The position numbers were made by a program, and so were the translations under genes. Source: Serratia sarumanii (GTDB lineage: Bacteria; Pseudomonadota; Gammaproteobacteria; Enterobacterales; Enterobacteriaceae). Taken from it: a stretch of DNA of 64,000 nt. The DNA lies in contig NZ_CP124750.1 of assembly GCF_029962605.1 (NCBI RefSeq), forward strand, positions 4,464,001 through 4,528,000, written 5' to 3'. Under the pieces are notes generated by a model. The model searched no databases. It saw nothing but the letters and a program-made list of their open reading frames with translations, and had not been told where the DNA came from. Shown here one piece after another: positions 16,949-25,220 of this stretch (within the stretch, counting starts at the first letter, position 1; the number at the start of each line of letters is the position of its first letter).

Positions 16949-17860
16949 ATGGAAAGATTAAAACGGATGTCGGTATTCGCCAAAGTGGTTGAGTTCGGGT
17001 CGTTTACCGCGGCCGCGCGCCAACTCGGCATGAGCGTTTCATCGATCAGCCAAACCGTCTCGAAACTGGAAAATGAGCTGCAGGTCAAGCTGTTGAACCG
17101 CAGCACGCGCAGCATCGGCCTGACCGAGGCCGGCAAAATCTACTATCAGGGCTGCCGACGCATGCTGCAGGAAGTCAGCGAAGTGCATGAGCAGCTGTAT
17201 GCGTTTAACAATACCCCCGCCGGCACGCTGCGCATCGGCAGCTCATCCACCATGGCGCAAAACGTGCTGGCGAACATGACCGCCGAGATGATGAAAGAGT
17301 ACCCTGGCCTGACGGTCAACCTGGTGACCGGCATTCCGGCGCCGGATCTGATCACCGACGGGCTGGATCTGGTGATCCGCACCGGTGAGCTGCAGGACTC
17401 CAGCCTGTTCTCCCGCCGCCTGGGGCAGATGCCGATGGTGGTGTGCGCCGCCAAAAGCTACCTCAGCCAGCACGGCACGCCGCAAAAGCCGAGCGACATG
17501 GTCAACTTTTCCTGGCTGGAGTACAGCGTGCGGCCCGACAGCGAATTTGAACTGATGTCGCCGGAGGGCATCACCACGCGCATTTCCCCGCAGGGGCGCT
17601 TCGTCACCAACGACTCCTCCACCATGATCCGTTGGCTGAAAAACGGCGCCGGCATCGCCTACGCCCCGCTGATGTGGGTGATCGAAGAGATCAAGCGCGG
17701 CGAGATCGAGATCCTGTTCAAAAGCTACCATTCGGATCCGCGGCCGATCTACGCGCTCTATACCGAGAAGGACAAACTGCCGCTGAAGGTGCAGGTGTGC
17801 ATCAACTACCTAACCGACTATTTCGAACGCGTGGCGGCGGTCTATCAGGGCTATCGCTGA
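16949..17860 (+). CDS. aaeR: AaeR, LysR-family activator of aaeXAB
   Basis: A 303-residue LysR-type regulator. The N-terminal winged helix-turn-helix (residues about 1-60, MERLKRMSVFAKVVEFGSF...) is followed by a substrate-binding domain from about residue 90. It is divergent from aaeX exactly as in E. coli, where AaeR activates the efflux operon in response to p-hydroxybenzoate and similar acids. The stop at 17858-17860 overlaps the convergent membrane-protein gene by 10 bases. The start has only a weak GAGTG ribosome site but matches family length. Confidence 0.93.
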   Translation: MERLKRMSVFAKVVEFGSFTAAARQLGMSVSSISQTVSKLENELQVKLLNRSTRSIGLTEAGKIYYQGCRRMLQEVSEVHEQLYAFNNTPAGTLRIGSSSTMAQNVLANMTAEMMKEYPGLTVNLVTGIPAPDLITDGLDLVIRTGELQDSSLFSRRLGQMPMVVCAAKSYLSQHGTPQKPSDMVNFSWLEYSVRPDSEFELMSPEGITTRISPQGRFVTNDSSTMIRWLKNGAGIAYAPLMWVIEEIKRGEIEILFKSYHSDPRPIYALYTEKDKLPLKVQVCINYLTDYFERVAAVYQGYR

Positions 17861-18195
17861 GCGGCGCTCAAATAGCGGTGCGCCAGCGCGCCCAGCAGCA
17901 TCAGCGCCAGCATGCCGAGGCCCCACAGCAGCCAGACGGCGTAGCCGGCCCAGTTCAGCAGCAGAGGAAAATAGCTCGCCAGCCAGCTGCCCAGCTGTTT
18001 CAGCCACGGCAGCCAGGCGTCCAGCACCGCCTGCGGCACCAGGCTCAGCGCGCTGTTCACCGGCAGCGATACGCCGCCGGCCGCTTCCGCCAACGCCGGG
18101 AGCCAGGCCAGCACGCCGGCTACGCCCCAGGCCAGCAGCGTCCATAGCGCCATGGCGCCCAGCAGCAACGCTAGCGTCCAACCGCCCCGGTTCAC
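17851..18195 (-). CDS. small two-span membrane protein, coupled to the zinc-ribbon gene
   Basis: A 114-residue hydrophobic protein with an N-terminal span (residues about 6-31), an amphipathic tryptophan-rich middle (about 55-72) and a second span (about 75-102). I do not recognise a named family. The start is a GTG (18193-18195) that overlaps the stop of the zinc-ribbon gene as GTGA, so the two products are made together. Upstream residues in the frame are cysteine-poor arginine-rich shadow of the zinc-ribbon gene. It may be the membrane partner of that protein; no function can be assigned. Confidence 0.65.
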   Translation of the reverse strand: MNRGGWTLALLLGAMALWTLLAWGVAGVLAWLPALAEAAGGVSLPVNSALSLVPQAVLDAWLPWLKQLGSWLASYFPLLLNWAGYAVWLLWGLGMLALMLLGALAHRYLSAAQR

Positions 18196-18467
18196 GGCAC
18201 ACCGCCGCCGCACTGCGGGCAAAAGCGGCTGCCCGGCGGCAGCGGCGCGGCGCACTGGCCGCAGGTGGCGCTCAGCGCGGCAAACGGCTGACCGCAGCGG
18301 TGGCAATAACGCGCGCCCGATTTATTCACCGCCCGGCATTCCGGACACTGCGGCCCCGGCTCGCCATGCTGGTTATAGCGGTTGCCATGATGCCCGCCGC
18401 CGTGGCCCGCGCGCTGATGACCGCGGTTAATACCGCCTTGCCCCAACAACCTTTTCAGTAAGCTCAT
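18192..18467 (-). CDS. double zinc-ribbon protein with amphipathic N-terminus
   Basis: A 91-residue protein. Residues 1-10 (MSLLKRLLGQ) form a short amphipathic helix and a His/Gly-rich linker follows. Two CxxC-CxxC zinc ribbons come next: CPEC with CHRC, and CGQC with CPQC. The His-rich linker (about residues 18-32) could also bind metal. The start at 18465-18467 is placed just after a MerR-type promoter; the longer frame would run through that operator. It is the first gene of a two-gene operon with the small membrane protein. A role in metal or thiol-stress response is inferred from promoter type and cysteines, not from a known homologue. Confidence 0.75.
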   Translation of the reverse strand: MSLLKRLLGQGGINRGHQRAGHGGGHHGNRYNQHGEPGPQCPECRAVNKSGARYCHRCGQPFAALSATCGQCAAPLPPGSRFCPQCGGGVP

Positions 18468-18503
18468 CCCGCCTCTCCTCTGTGCATTGACGCTGAAGCT
18501 CAC

Positions 18504-18534
18504 TGTAAACCCTGGAGTAACCTCCAGGGTAAAG
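18504..18534 (-). promoter_or_regulatory. MerR-family-type promoter for the zinc-ribbon operon
   Basis: A 22-bp inverted repeat at 18509-18530 (arms ACCCTGGAG and CTCCAGGGT around a 4-base centre) lies between a minus-strand -35-like CTTTAC (18529-18534) and a -10-like TTTACA (18504-18509). The 19-bp spacer is the hallmark of MerR-activated promoters; soxS and zntA have the same layout. No merR gene is nearby, so the regulator acts in trans. Confidence 0.75.
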
Positions 18535-18674
18535 CCCGGCGAGCAGGCTTTACGTTTCATTACATCGTAAAAGTGGCAAGGCTTTGATGCCGTTAACAAA
18601 AGCACCATCGGCATTATCCCACGCCGCCGCGCTGCGTTATGCTGCGGGAACCTCTCCCTGCATCAGGAATAATC

Positions 18675-19616
18675 ATGAAAAAAATCATACTGGACTGTGA
18701 CCCGGGGCATGACGACGCCATCGCCCTGCTGCTGGCCTGGGGCAATCCGCAGATCGACCTGCTGGCGGTCACCACCGTGGTGGGCAATCAGACGCTGGAC
18801 AAAGTGACGCGCAACGCGCTGGCGGTGGCGCGCATCGCCAATATCACCGGCGTGCCCTTCGCCGCCGGCTGCCCGCGCCCGCTGGTGCGCAATATCGAAG
18901 TGGCGCCCGATATCCACGGCGATTCCGGCCTCGATGGCCCGGTGCTACCGGAACCCCACCTGCAGCTGGACTCGCGCCACGCGGTGGATCTGATCATCGA
19001 TACGGTGATGGCCCACCCGCCCGGCAGCGTAACGCTGGTGCCGACCGGCGGCCTGACCAATATCGCCATGGCGGTGCGCAAAGAGCCGCGCATTGCCGAG
19101 CGGGTCAAGGAAGTGGTGCTGATGGGCGGCGGCTACCATGTGGGCAACTGGAGCGCGGTGGCGGAGTTCAATATCAAAATCGATCCCGAGGCGGCGCACA
19201 TCGTGTTTAACGAAAAATGGCCGCTGACCATGGTCGGGCTGGATCTTACCCACCAGGCTTTGGCCACGCCGGCAGTCTGCGCGCGCATCGCCGCCCTCGG
19301 CACCCGGCCGGCCGCCTTCGTCGGCGAACTGCTGGCATTCTTTGGCCGTATGTACCAACAGGCGCAGGGCTTCAGCGCCCCGCCGGTACACGATCCTTGC
19401 GCCGTCGCCTACGTGATCGATCCGAGCGTGATGACGGTGCGCAAAGCGCCGGTGGATATCGAACTCACCGGCACCCTGACGCTGGGCATGACGGTCGCGG
19501 ACTTCCGCGCGCCGCCGCCGCCGGACTGCCACACCCAGGTGGCGGTCAAACTGGATCAGGATAAATTCTGGGATCTGGTGGTGGATGCGCTGGAACGGAT
19601 TAGCGAAGTGGAGTGA
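18675..19616 (+). CDS. inosine-uridine-preferring nucleoside hydrolase (RihA/RihB family)
   Basis: A 313-residue nucleoside hydrolase with the calcium-binding signature DCDPGHDDA at residues 7-15 and the active-site segment VHDPCAVAY near residue 240. It splits ribonucleosides into base and ribose for salvage. Similarity runs to both RihA and RihB (pyrimidine-preferring), and I cannot decide which without alignment. The ATG at 18675 follows CAGGAA; the frame back to 18639 has no site. It is a single-gene unit: divergent from the zinc-ribbon operon and ended by a hairpin. Confidence 0.88.
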   Translation: MKKIILDCDPGHDDAIALLLAWGNPQIDLLAVTTVVGNQTLDKVTRNALAVARIANITGVPFAAGCPRPLVRNIEVAPDIHGDSGLDGPVLPEPHLQLDSRHAVDLIIDTVMAHPPGSVTLVPTGGLTNIAMAVRKEPRIAERVKEVVLMGGGYHVGNWSAVAEFNIKIDPEAAHIVFNEKWPLTMVGLDLTHQALATPAVCARIAALGTRPAAFVGELLAFFGRMYQQAQGFSAPPVHDPCAVAYVIDPSVMTVRKAPVDIELTGTLTLGMTVADFRAPPPPDCHTQVAVKLDQDKFWDLVVDALERISEVE

Positions 19617-19630
19617 GGTCTGTGAAGCGT

Positions 19631-19662
19631 GGATTAACGCGCTTTTACAGGCGCGTTAATCC
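19631..19662. terminator. 12-bp hairpin after the nucleoside hydrolase gene
   Basis: A perfect stem, GGATTAACGCGC / GCGCGTTAATCC, with an 8-base loop, starts about 15 bases past the stop codon. Only GTCTTG follows, so a weak U-tract; it probably ends or stabilises the transcript. Confidence 0.6.
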
Positions 19663-19679
19663 GTCTTGCGGCACGGCAA

Positions 19680-20306
19680 CAGGGATAGGGGGATCATCAC
19701 CCCTTTATTTCCACAGTAACAGAACAATCTTAATAAAATGGAGTTAAATAAAATTTAAAAACAACCAATAAAAACAAGAAGAGTCTCAATAAAAATAAAT
19801 ACAGGCTCAATAAAGAAAATATAAAATAAAAATAAAAAACAGCGGTAAATAAAACCACGATCGCCGCGCCGTCATTGGCAACAACGATTTAACAAGAAAA
19901 TGCTTATCTTATTGGCTACATCGCCTGTCGGTCCAGGCGTTCGTTGTCGCACACACGGCGTTTTACTACGCACAAAAAATCCCAATGCCTTGATTTAAAT
20001 ATAAAAATAAAATAAAAGATTAAAAATTGACTGGAGCAAGGTGAATTTGAGAAAATGACAACCCTGTTTTTTCAAACAAATAAAACACCCTTTGCAGGCA
20101 ACTGAAATACGGCTTACCCCTTTTTATATAAGCCGCCCCCGCGCTAACAGAGGAAAAATTTATTTATCGCTTCAATAGGAAGTCTTTTCAATTTCCATAA
20201 AAAATTTTAGGTATTGAAGCTTCAGCGAATTTAAACACCAGGATAAGGATAGGGAATCCTAATAATATGCATTCAATGATCGATATCGAAACATGGCAGG
20301 TTCACC
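19680..20306. other. AT-rich non-coding stretch upstream of the oligosaccharyltransferase gene
   Basis: About 600 bp, with 19720-19860 almost wholly A/T-rich (repeated AATAAA/AAATAAA-like runs) in an otherwise GC-rich neighbourhood. No convincing gene is present; short frames at 19900 and 20055 lack ribosome sites. The composition fits an H-NS-bound promoter region or a transfer scar. Several A-tracts are roughly helically phased, so curvature is possible. Confidence 0.6.
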
Positions 20307-21989
20307 ATGACCGATAAAACCGCCATTAACGCGCCGGCTATCGCCGTGCTGCCCCTGCTGCTGATCTGGATGGCGGCGATCCTGCCGTTTTATCACCCCA
20401 ACATGGGCGGCGGCGGCCTGGCGCTGCCGCAAAATATTCTGGCTTGGGGCGCCATGGCACTCACCACGCTGATAGTGACCTTCAGCGTTTGCCTCGGCCA
20501 CGCCCGTCTTTCGCTGACTCCTACCGCACACCTGTTATTGCTCGGCATCGCCGTGCTGGCGCTGCCACTGCTGTATACCCGCCCCGAATGGCGCGAAGAT
20601 ACCCTGTGGCGCTGCGCCGGTTTGTTCGGCGGTTGGCTGTTCTATGTTGCCTGCCTGCAGCTGCGCCTAACTCCCCGGCAGCGCGAGCTGTTGCTGTACG
20701 GCCTGCTGTTCGCCGTCGGCGTTCAGGCGCTATTGGCAGCTCTGCAGCTGTTCGCCCCAATTTTGGCCTGGGTGGCCCCCAATGGCAGCCGCGTTTACGG
20801 CGTCTTCCAGCAACCGAACGTGCTGGGCAGCTTTATCGCTACCGGTCTGGCTTTGGCGCTGTGGCTGCTGCTTGCCCCTCTCTCTGCGCCAACGTGGCGT
20901 CGGCAGCTCCCGTTGCTCGCGCTACTGGTCGCTTTCTCCGCTCTGCTGGTGCTGATCCAGTCGCGCGCCGCCTGGCTGGGCGGCGCCTTGGCGGCGGCGC
21001 TGCTGCTGTGGCGCTTTGCCCGCCAGCGCCCGGCCGCAAGCTGCTGGGCCGGCGGCGCGCTGCTGTTGGGCGTGGCGATCGGCACCACGGTGTTGTTCAC
21101 CGGTTTCGGCCTGGATGGCCGCGCGGGTCTGATCGGTCGGGAGCTTTCCAATAGTGCGCGCCTCACCATGCTGCATGACGTCGGCGCCATGATCCTGGCC
21201 AAACCGCTGCTGGGCTGGGGCTACGGCGGCTTTGAATACAGCTTCGCGCACTTCCGCCTACAGGCAATGCCCTGGCGAGAAGTGCTGGAAGTCGCCGGGC
21301 ATCCGCACAATGAAATCCTGCTGTGGTGGGTTGAGGGCGGCCTGCCGGCGCTGGCGGGGATCGTTATCGTCCTCGTCGCCGGCGCGCTGCTGCTGAAACG
21401 CGCCTGGCAACGGGATCGCGAGCAACCGGCCGGTGCCCGCGTCGGCCTGTTCCTGGTGCTGCTGCCGATGCTGGTGCACACCCAGTTGGAATACCCTTTC
21501 TATCTGTCTACGCCGCACTGGCTGGTGTTTCTGCTGTTGCTGGCGCTGCTGGACGGCCAAACCGGCGAGCCGCGCCCCCTGCCGTTCGCTAAAGCCCTGA
21601 GCCTGCCGGTGGCGATGGCGGCAGTCGGCGTGTTGGCGATGGCGGTCTTCACCTGGCAAGGGCGCATGGCGCTCACCCAATCGGAGCGCACCATGCTGGC
21701 CACCATCGACAGCATCGAGCAGATGCCGCCGCCGGCCGCCTGGATCTACCGGGAGCGCAAAACGTTCGACGAGCAATCTCACGCGCTGCTGGTCTATAAC
21801 CAAACGCGTGATGATGCCCTGTTGACCGGCTATCGGCAGTGGGCCAACGCCTATCTGCAACGCCGCATCGATGCCAACGTCTACGCCACGCTAATCATGA
21901 TCTTGCGCTATCAGGGGGCTCAGGCGGAAGCCGACGCTCGCCTGCGGGAGGCCGCTTTCCTGTTTGCGCGGGATGCGCGATTCAGATAG
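20307..21989 (+). CDS. PglL-type O-oligosaccharyltransferase / Wzy_C ligase
   Basis: A 560-residue polytopic inner-membrane protein with about ten or more spans. A large periplasmic loop carries the hallmark EVAGHPHNEILLWWVEGG (about residues 329-346; the conserved His is essential in PglL/WaaL enzymes), and a soluble C-terminal helical tail follows from about residue 450. PglL-type enzymes move lipid-linked glycans en bloc onto Ser residues of pilins or other periplasmic proteins, whereas WaaL acts on lipid A core. The long tail and the Wzy_C-like region favour PglL. No pilin or glycan genes are adjacent, so substrate and acceptor are unknown. The ATG follows GGCAGG. Confidence 0.8.
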   Translation: MTDKTAINAPAIAVLPLLLIWMAAILPFYHPNMGGGGLALPQNILAWGAMALTTLIVTFSVCLGHARLSLTPTAHLLLLGIAVLALPLLYTRPEWREDTLWRCAGLFGGWLFYVACLQLRLTPRQRELLLYGLLFAVGVQALLAALQLFAPILAWVAPNGSRVYGVFQQPNVLGSFIATGLALALWLLLAPLSAPTWRRQLPLLALLVAFSALLVLIQSRAAWLGGALAAALLLWRFARQRPAASCWAGGALLLGVAIGTTVLFTGFGLDGRAGLIGRELSNSARLTMLHDVGAMILAKPLLGWGYGGFEYSFAHFRLQAMPWREVLEVAGHPHNEILLWWVEGGLPALAGIVIVLVAGALLLKRAWQRDREQPAGARVGLFLVLLPMLVHTQLEYPFYLSTPHWLVFLLLLALLDGQTGEPRPLPFAKALSLPVAMAAVGVLAMAVFTWQGRMALTQSERTMLATIDSIEQMPPPAAWIYRERKTFDEQSHALLVYNQTRDDALLTGYRQWANAYLQRRIDANVYATLIMILRYQGAQAEADARLREAAFLFARDARFR

Positions 21990-22034
21990 GAAGAATAAGG
22001 TGAGAGCGCATCGCTCTCACCTGCCGTCTTGAGA

Positions 22035-22820
22035 TTAACGCGGCAAAATCGCGCACGTTTTATCCAGCAGCGATTCTACCGAGGCGCGGTTGCCGACGTC
22101 CCAGCCGCGCTTCGAGGCCAGCAAGATAAAACCCCGTTGGCCGGCAAACGTGGTCGGGACGACGGCCACGCCATACTCCGCCAGCTGCGGCGGCGACAGA
22201 TGAAAATAATCCGCAAGATCCCTAATCGGGTAGATGCCCATCGCGGCCGGCTGCATCACGCGGCGGGCATAGTAGGTGTGGCGCAGCAGCTTATCCGGCA
22301 AGGGGCGCCATTGTTCCTGTATGTAGGGGCGTTCCGCCTGCAGCTGGCGCCGCACATCCTCGCGCAGACAGGTCAGGTGAATGTGCAATTGGTTCTGGCT
22401 GCGGCCGTAAGCGGAGTTGATCGCCATGCCCAGCCTGTCGTCCGGCACCGGCCCGCCATACTCGGCGGCCAGCCGGTAACGCATCAGCCATGCATAGCCA
22501 AAATAGTCCGTTCGTTCTCCGGCCAGCAGCAGCGGGCTTTCAATGCCGGAAAGCGGCGCCGTCGGCACCAGAATGAAATGATAGGGATAACGCGGGTTTT
22601 GCAGCACGCTAAAGCCCTGCGCTTTCCCCTGCGGCATATAAATCTGCTCACACGGGGCCGGATCTCGCTTTTGCTGATAGTTGGCCATGCAGAGCTTATC
22701 GACCACGCCCCACAGCGCATCGGAACGGGCGCAGCCCGTCAGGGACAAAACGCCCAGTAACAGCAGCCAACGCTGGATAGAGACACCAAAGCACGCCATC
22801 GTCATCTTTCTCGGCATCAT
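22035..22820 (-). CDS. cdh: CDP-diacylglycerol pyrophosphatase
   Basis: About 261 residues, matching Cdh, which hydrolyses CDP-diacylglycerol to phosphatidate and CMP. The HIT-like active-site motif QNQLHIHLTC is present, as are the family segments AINSAYGRSQN and YYARRVMQP. The N-terminus has a hydrophobic segment ending LSLTGC, a lipobox, so this version looks like a lipoprotein rather than one with a simple anchor. The frame continues to 22994, but the region past 22820 is arginine-rich and unlike the family. Several ATGs (22820, 22817, 22805, 22799) are possible and none has a strong ribosome site. Confidence 0.85.
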   Translation of the reverse strand: MMPRKMTMACFGVSIQRWLLLLGVLSLTGCARSDALWGVVDKLCMANYQQKRDPAPCEQIYMPQGKAQGFSVLQNPRYPYHFILVPTAPLSGIESPLLLAGERTDYFGYAWLMRYRLAAEYGGPVPDDRLGMAINSAYGRSQNQLHIHLTCLREDVRRQLQAERPYIQEQWRPLPDKLLRHTYYARRVMQPAAMGIYPIRDLADYFHLSPPQLAEYGVAVVPTTFAGQRGFILLASKRGWDVGNRASVESLLDKTCAILPR

Positions 22821-22906
22821 CGCCGCACAGCACTCTTTGCGCGGGCGAGAAAAAACGCAACATGGGGAATGAACAAGGAGCCAGCGCGTGGCCCCTTGAG
22901 GAAAGA

Positions 22907-24352
22907 TTACGCCGTGCCGCCGACGGTCAGCGTATCCAGTTTCAGCGTCGGTTGGCCGACGCCCACCGGCACGCTCTGGCCTTCCTTGCCGCACACGCCC
23001 ACGCCTTTATCAAGCGCCAGATCGTTGCCGACCATCGAGATCTGCTGCATCGCCTCGATGCCGGAGCCGATCAGCGTCGCCCCTTTCACCGGTTTGGTGA
23101 TGCGGCCCTTCTCGATCAGGTAGGCTTCGGTGGTGGAGAACACGAACTTGCCGGAGGTGATGTCCACCTGGCCGCCGCCAAAGTTCGGCGCGTACAGGCC
23201 GTACTCGACGCTGGCGATGATCTCTTCCGGCGTCGATTGGCCCGCCAGCATGTAGGTATTGGTCATGCGCGGCATCGGCAGATGCGCGTAGGACTCGCGG
23301 CGGCCGTTGCCGGTCGGCGCGACGCCCATCAACCGCGCGTTGAGTTTGTCCTGCATGTAGCCTTTCAGCACGCCGTTTTCGATCAGCACGTTGTACTGGC
23401 CCGGTACGCCTTCGTCGTCGATCGCCAGCGAGCCGCGGCGCCCTTGCAGGGTGCCGTCATCCACCACGGTGCACAGCTCGGAAGCCACCAGCTCGCCCAT
23501 ATGGCCGCTGAACACCGAGGTGCCGCGCCGGTTGAAATCGCCTTCCAGGCCGTGGCCCACCGCCTCGTGCAGCAGCACCCCAGGCCAGCCGGCCCCCAGC
23601 ACCACCGGCATATTGCCGGCCGGCGCCGCCACCGCTCCGAGATTGACCAGCGCCATGCGCACCGCTTCTTTGGCATAGGCATCGGCGCGCACGTCACCGT
23701 CGACGCTTTCCAGGAAATAGTCGTAACCGAAACGGCCGCCGCCGCCGCTGGAGCCGCGCTCACGCTTGCCGTCCTGCTCCACCAGCACGCTGACGGAGAG
23801 CCGCACCAGCGGGCGAACGTCCGCCGCCAGCGTGCCGTCGGTGGCAGCCACCAACACCTGCTCGTAAACGCCGGTGATGCTGGCGTTCACTTCCTGCACC
23901 CGCGCATCGGCGGCGCGCGCCACTTTATCGACGCGGTGCAACAGGGCGATTTTCTCTTCGCGCGGCAGGCTTTGCAGCGGATCGAGCAGCGGGTACAGCG
24001 CCCGGTAACCGATTTCGCCCAGGGTGTGCGCCCGCCCGTCGCCCTGCTCGCGCACGATGCTGCGCGCCGCCTGGGCGCTCTGCTGCAGCGCATTCAGGGT
24101 GATCTGATCGGCATAGGCGAAACCGGTCTTCTCGCCGCTGACGGCGCGCACGCCGACGCCCTGGTCGATATTGTAAGAGCCATCCTTGATGATGCCGTCC
24201 TCGATCACCCAGGCTTCGTGATAGCTGGACTGGAAATAGAGATCGGCGTAGTCGATACGGCGTTCTGCCAGTTGACCCAGTACCTGGTACAGGTCTTGAT
24301 GACTCAGCTTGTTGGTAGCGAGTAACTGCTCACTGACAAACGTCAGGCTCAT
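22907..24352 (-). CDS. tldD: TldD, zinc metalloprotease subunit
   Basis: A 481-residue protein carrying the TldD zinc motif HEAVGH (in [18 protein letters not shown], near residue 260) and the C-terminal CGKEGQ segment with a conserved cysteine. It pairs with PmbA (at 9498-10838 here) to make the active protease. It degrades short unfolded peptides and takes part in modified-peptide maturation. It lies 7 bases downstream of the nitrilase-family gene and probably belongs to its operon. The full length matches E. coli TldD. Confidence 0.95.
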   Translation of the reverse strand: MSLTFVSEQLLATNKLSHQDLYQVLGQLAERRIDYADLYFQSSYHEAWVIEDGIIKDGSYNIDQGVGVRAVSGEKTGFAYADQITLNALQQSAQAARSIVREQGDGRAHTLGEIGYRALYPLLDPLQSLPREEKIALLHRVDKVARAADARVQEVNASITGVYEQVLVAATDGTLAADVRPLVRLSVSVLVEQDGKRERGSSGGGGRFGYDYFLESVDGDVRADAYAKEAVRMALVNLGAVAAPAGNMPVVLGAGWPGVLLHEAVGHGLEGDFNRRGTSVFSGHMGELVASELCTVVDDGTLQGRRGSLAIDDEGVPGQYNVLIENGVLKGYMQDKLNARLMGVAPTGNGRRESYAHLPMPRMTNTYMLAGQSTPEEIIASVEYGLYAPNFGGGQVDITSGKFVFSTTEAYLIEKGRITKPVKGATLIGSGIEAMQQISMVGNDLALDKGVGVCGKEGQSVPVGVGQPTLKLDTLTVGGTA

Positions 24353-24359
24353 AATGGTT

Positions 24360-25220
24360 TCACTCTTGATTGGAGGATAACGTGTCAGACGGCGCCGTCA
24401 GCGACGTCTGGAATCGGTTGTGCTGCAGCACCGGCATCTGTTGCCGCAGGGGCTGCAGGCTTGTGGTGTCCACGCGCACCTTCAGCGCCGCCACGGCGTC
24501 CGGGTTCTCGGCCAGCACCTTGCCCCAGCCGTCGACAGCCAGCGTGTGGCCCCACGTGCGGCGGGTCGGCCCGTGGCGCCCCACCTGCGCCGGCGCCAGG
24601 ATCATGCACTGGTTTTCGATCGCCCGGGCGCGCAGCAGGATTTCCCAATGCGCTTCACCGGTGACCCGGGTAAAGGCCGCCGGCACCGAAATCAGTTCAG
24701 CGCCCTGCGCCCGCAGCGCCTGGAACAGCGCGGGGAAGCGCAGATCGTAGCATATGGTCATGCCCAAACGCCCGACCGGCGTATCCACCACCGTCAGATG
24801 CTGCCCGTGCTGGTAGGTATCCGACTCGCGGTAGTGGGCGTGCGCGTCGTTGATGTCCACATCGAACATGTGCAGCTTGTCGTAGCGGGCGCGGATCTCG
24901 CCCTGATCGTCGAACAACAGGCTGCTGGTGGTGATAAGCTCCGGGTTTTCGCGGCTGATCAAGGGCATCGAGCCCACCAGCAACCACACGCCATAGCGGC
25001 GCGCCAGTTCGCGCACCGCGTTCTGCAGCGGGCCATCGCCCTGTTTTTCCGCCTGTTGGCGATAGGCTGCGGAGTTGGCGAACAGCAGCGCGTTCTCCGG
25101 CGTCATGACCAGTTTTACCCCGGCATTGAGCTGCTTGATCTGCTGTTCAATCTGGGCCAGGTTATCGCGCACCTGATCGCCACTGCACAACTGCAACAAC
25201 GCAACGTTAGCATTCCTCAT
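24360..25220 (-). CDS. nitrilase-superfamily amidase (Nit/deaminated-glutathione-amidase type)
   Basis: A 286-residue carbon-nitrogen hydrolase with a complete Glu-Lys-Cys triad: Glu42 (MTPENALLF), Lys115 ([11 protein letters not shown]) and Cys157 (TICYDLRFP). The DKLHMFDVD and CYDLRFP signatures place it in the Nit1/Nit2 branch, whose best-known activity is repair hydrolysis of deaminated glutathione; omega-amidase is the alternative. Its ATG overlaps the yhdP end by 4 bases (ATGA) and tldD follows after 7 bases, making a yhdP-nit-tldD operon. As I recall, E. coli lacks the nit gene at this spot. Confidence 0.85.
   Translation of the reverse strand: MRNANVALLQLCSGDQVRDNLAQIEQQIKQLNAGVKLVMTPENALLFANSAAYRQQAEKQGDGPLQNAVRELARRYGVWLLVGSMPLISRENPELITTSSLLFDDQGEIRARYDKLHMFDVDINDAHAHYRESDTYQHGQHLTVVDTPVGRLGMTICYDLRFPALFQALRAQGAELISVPAAFTRVTGEAHWEILLRARAIENQCMILAPAQVGRHGPTRRTWGHTLAVDGWGKVLAENPDAVAALKVRVDTTSLQPLRQQMPVLQHNRFQTSLTAPSDTLSSNQE

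Noticed and set aside
19900..20104. Two tiny frames (about 32 and 16 codons) in the AT-rich region before the oligosaccharyltransferase
   Set aside because: No ribosome sites, no similarity to pilins or leader peptides, and no codon bias.
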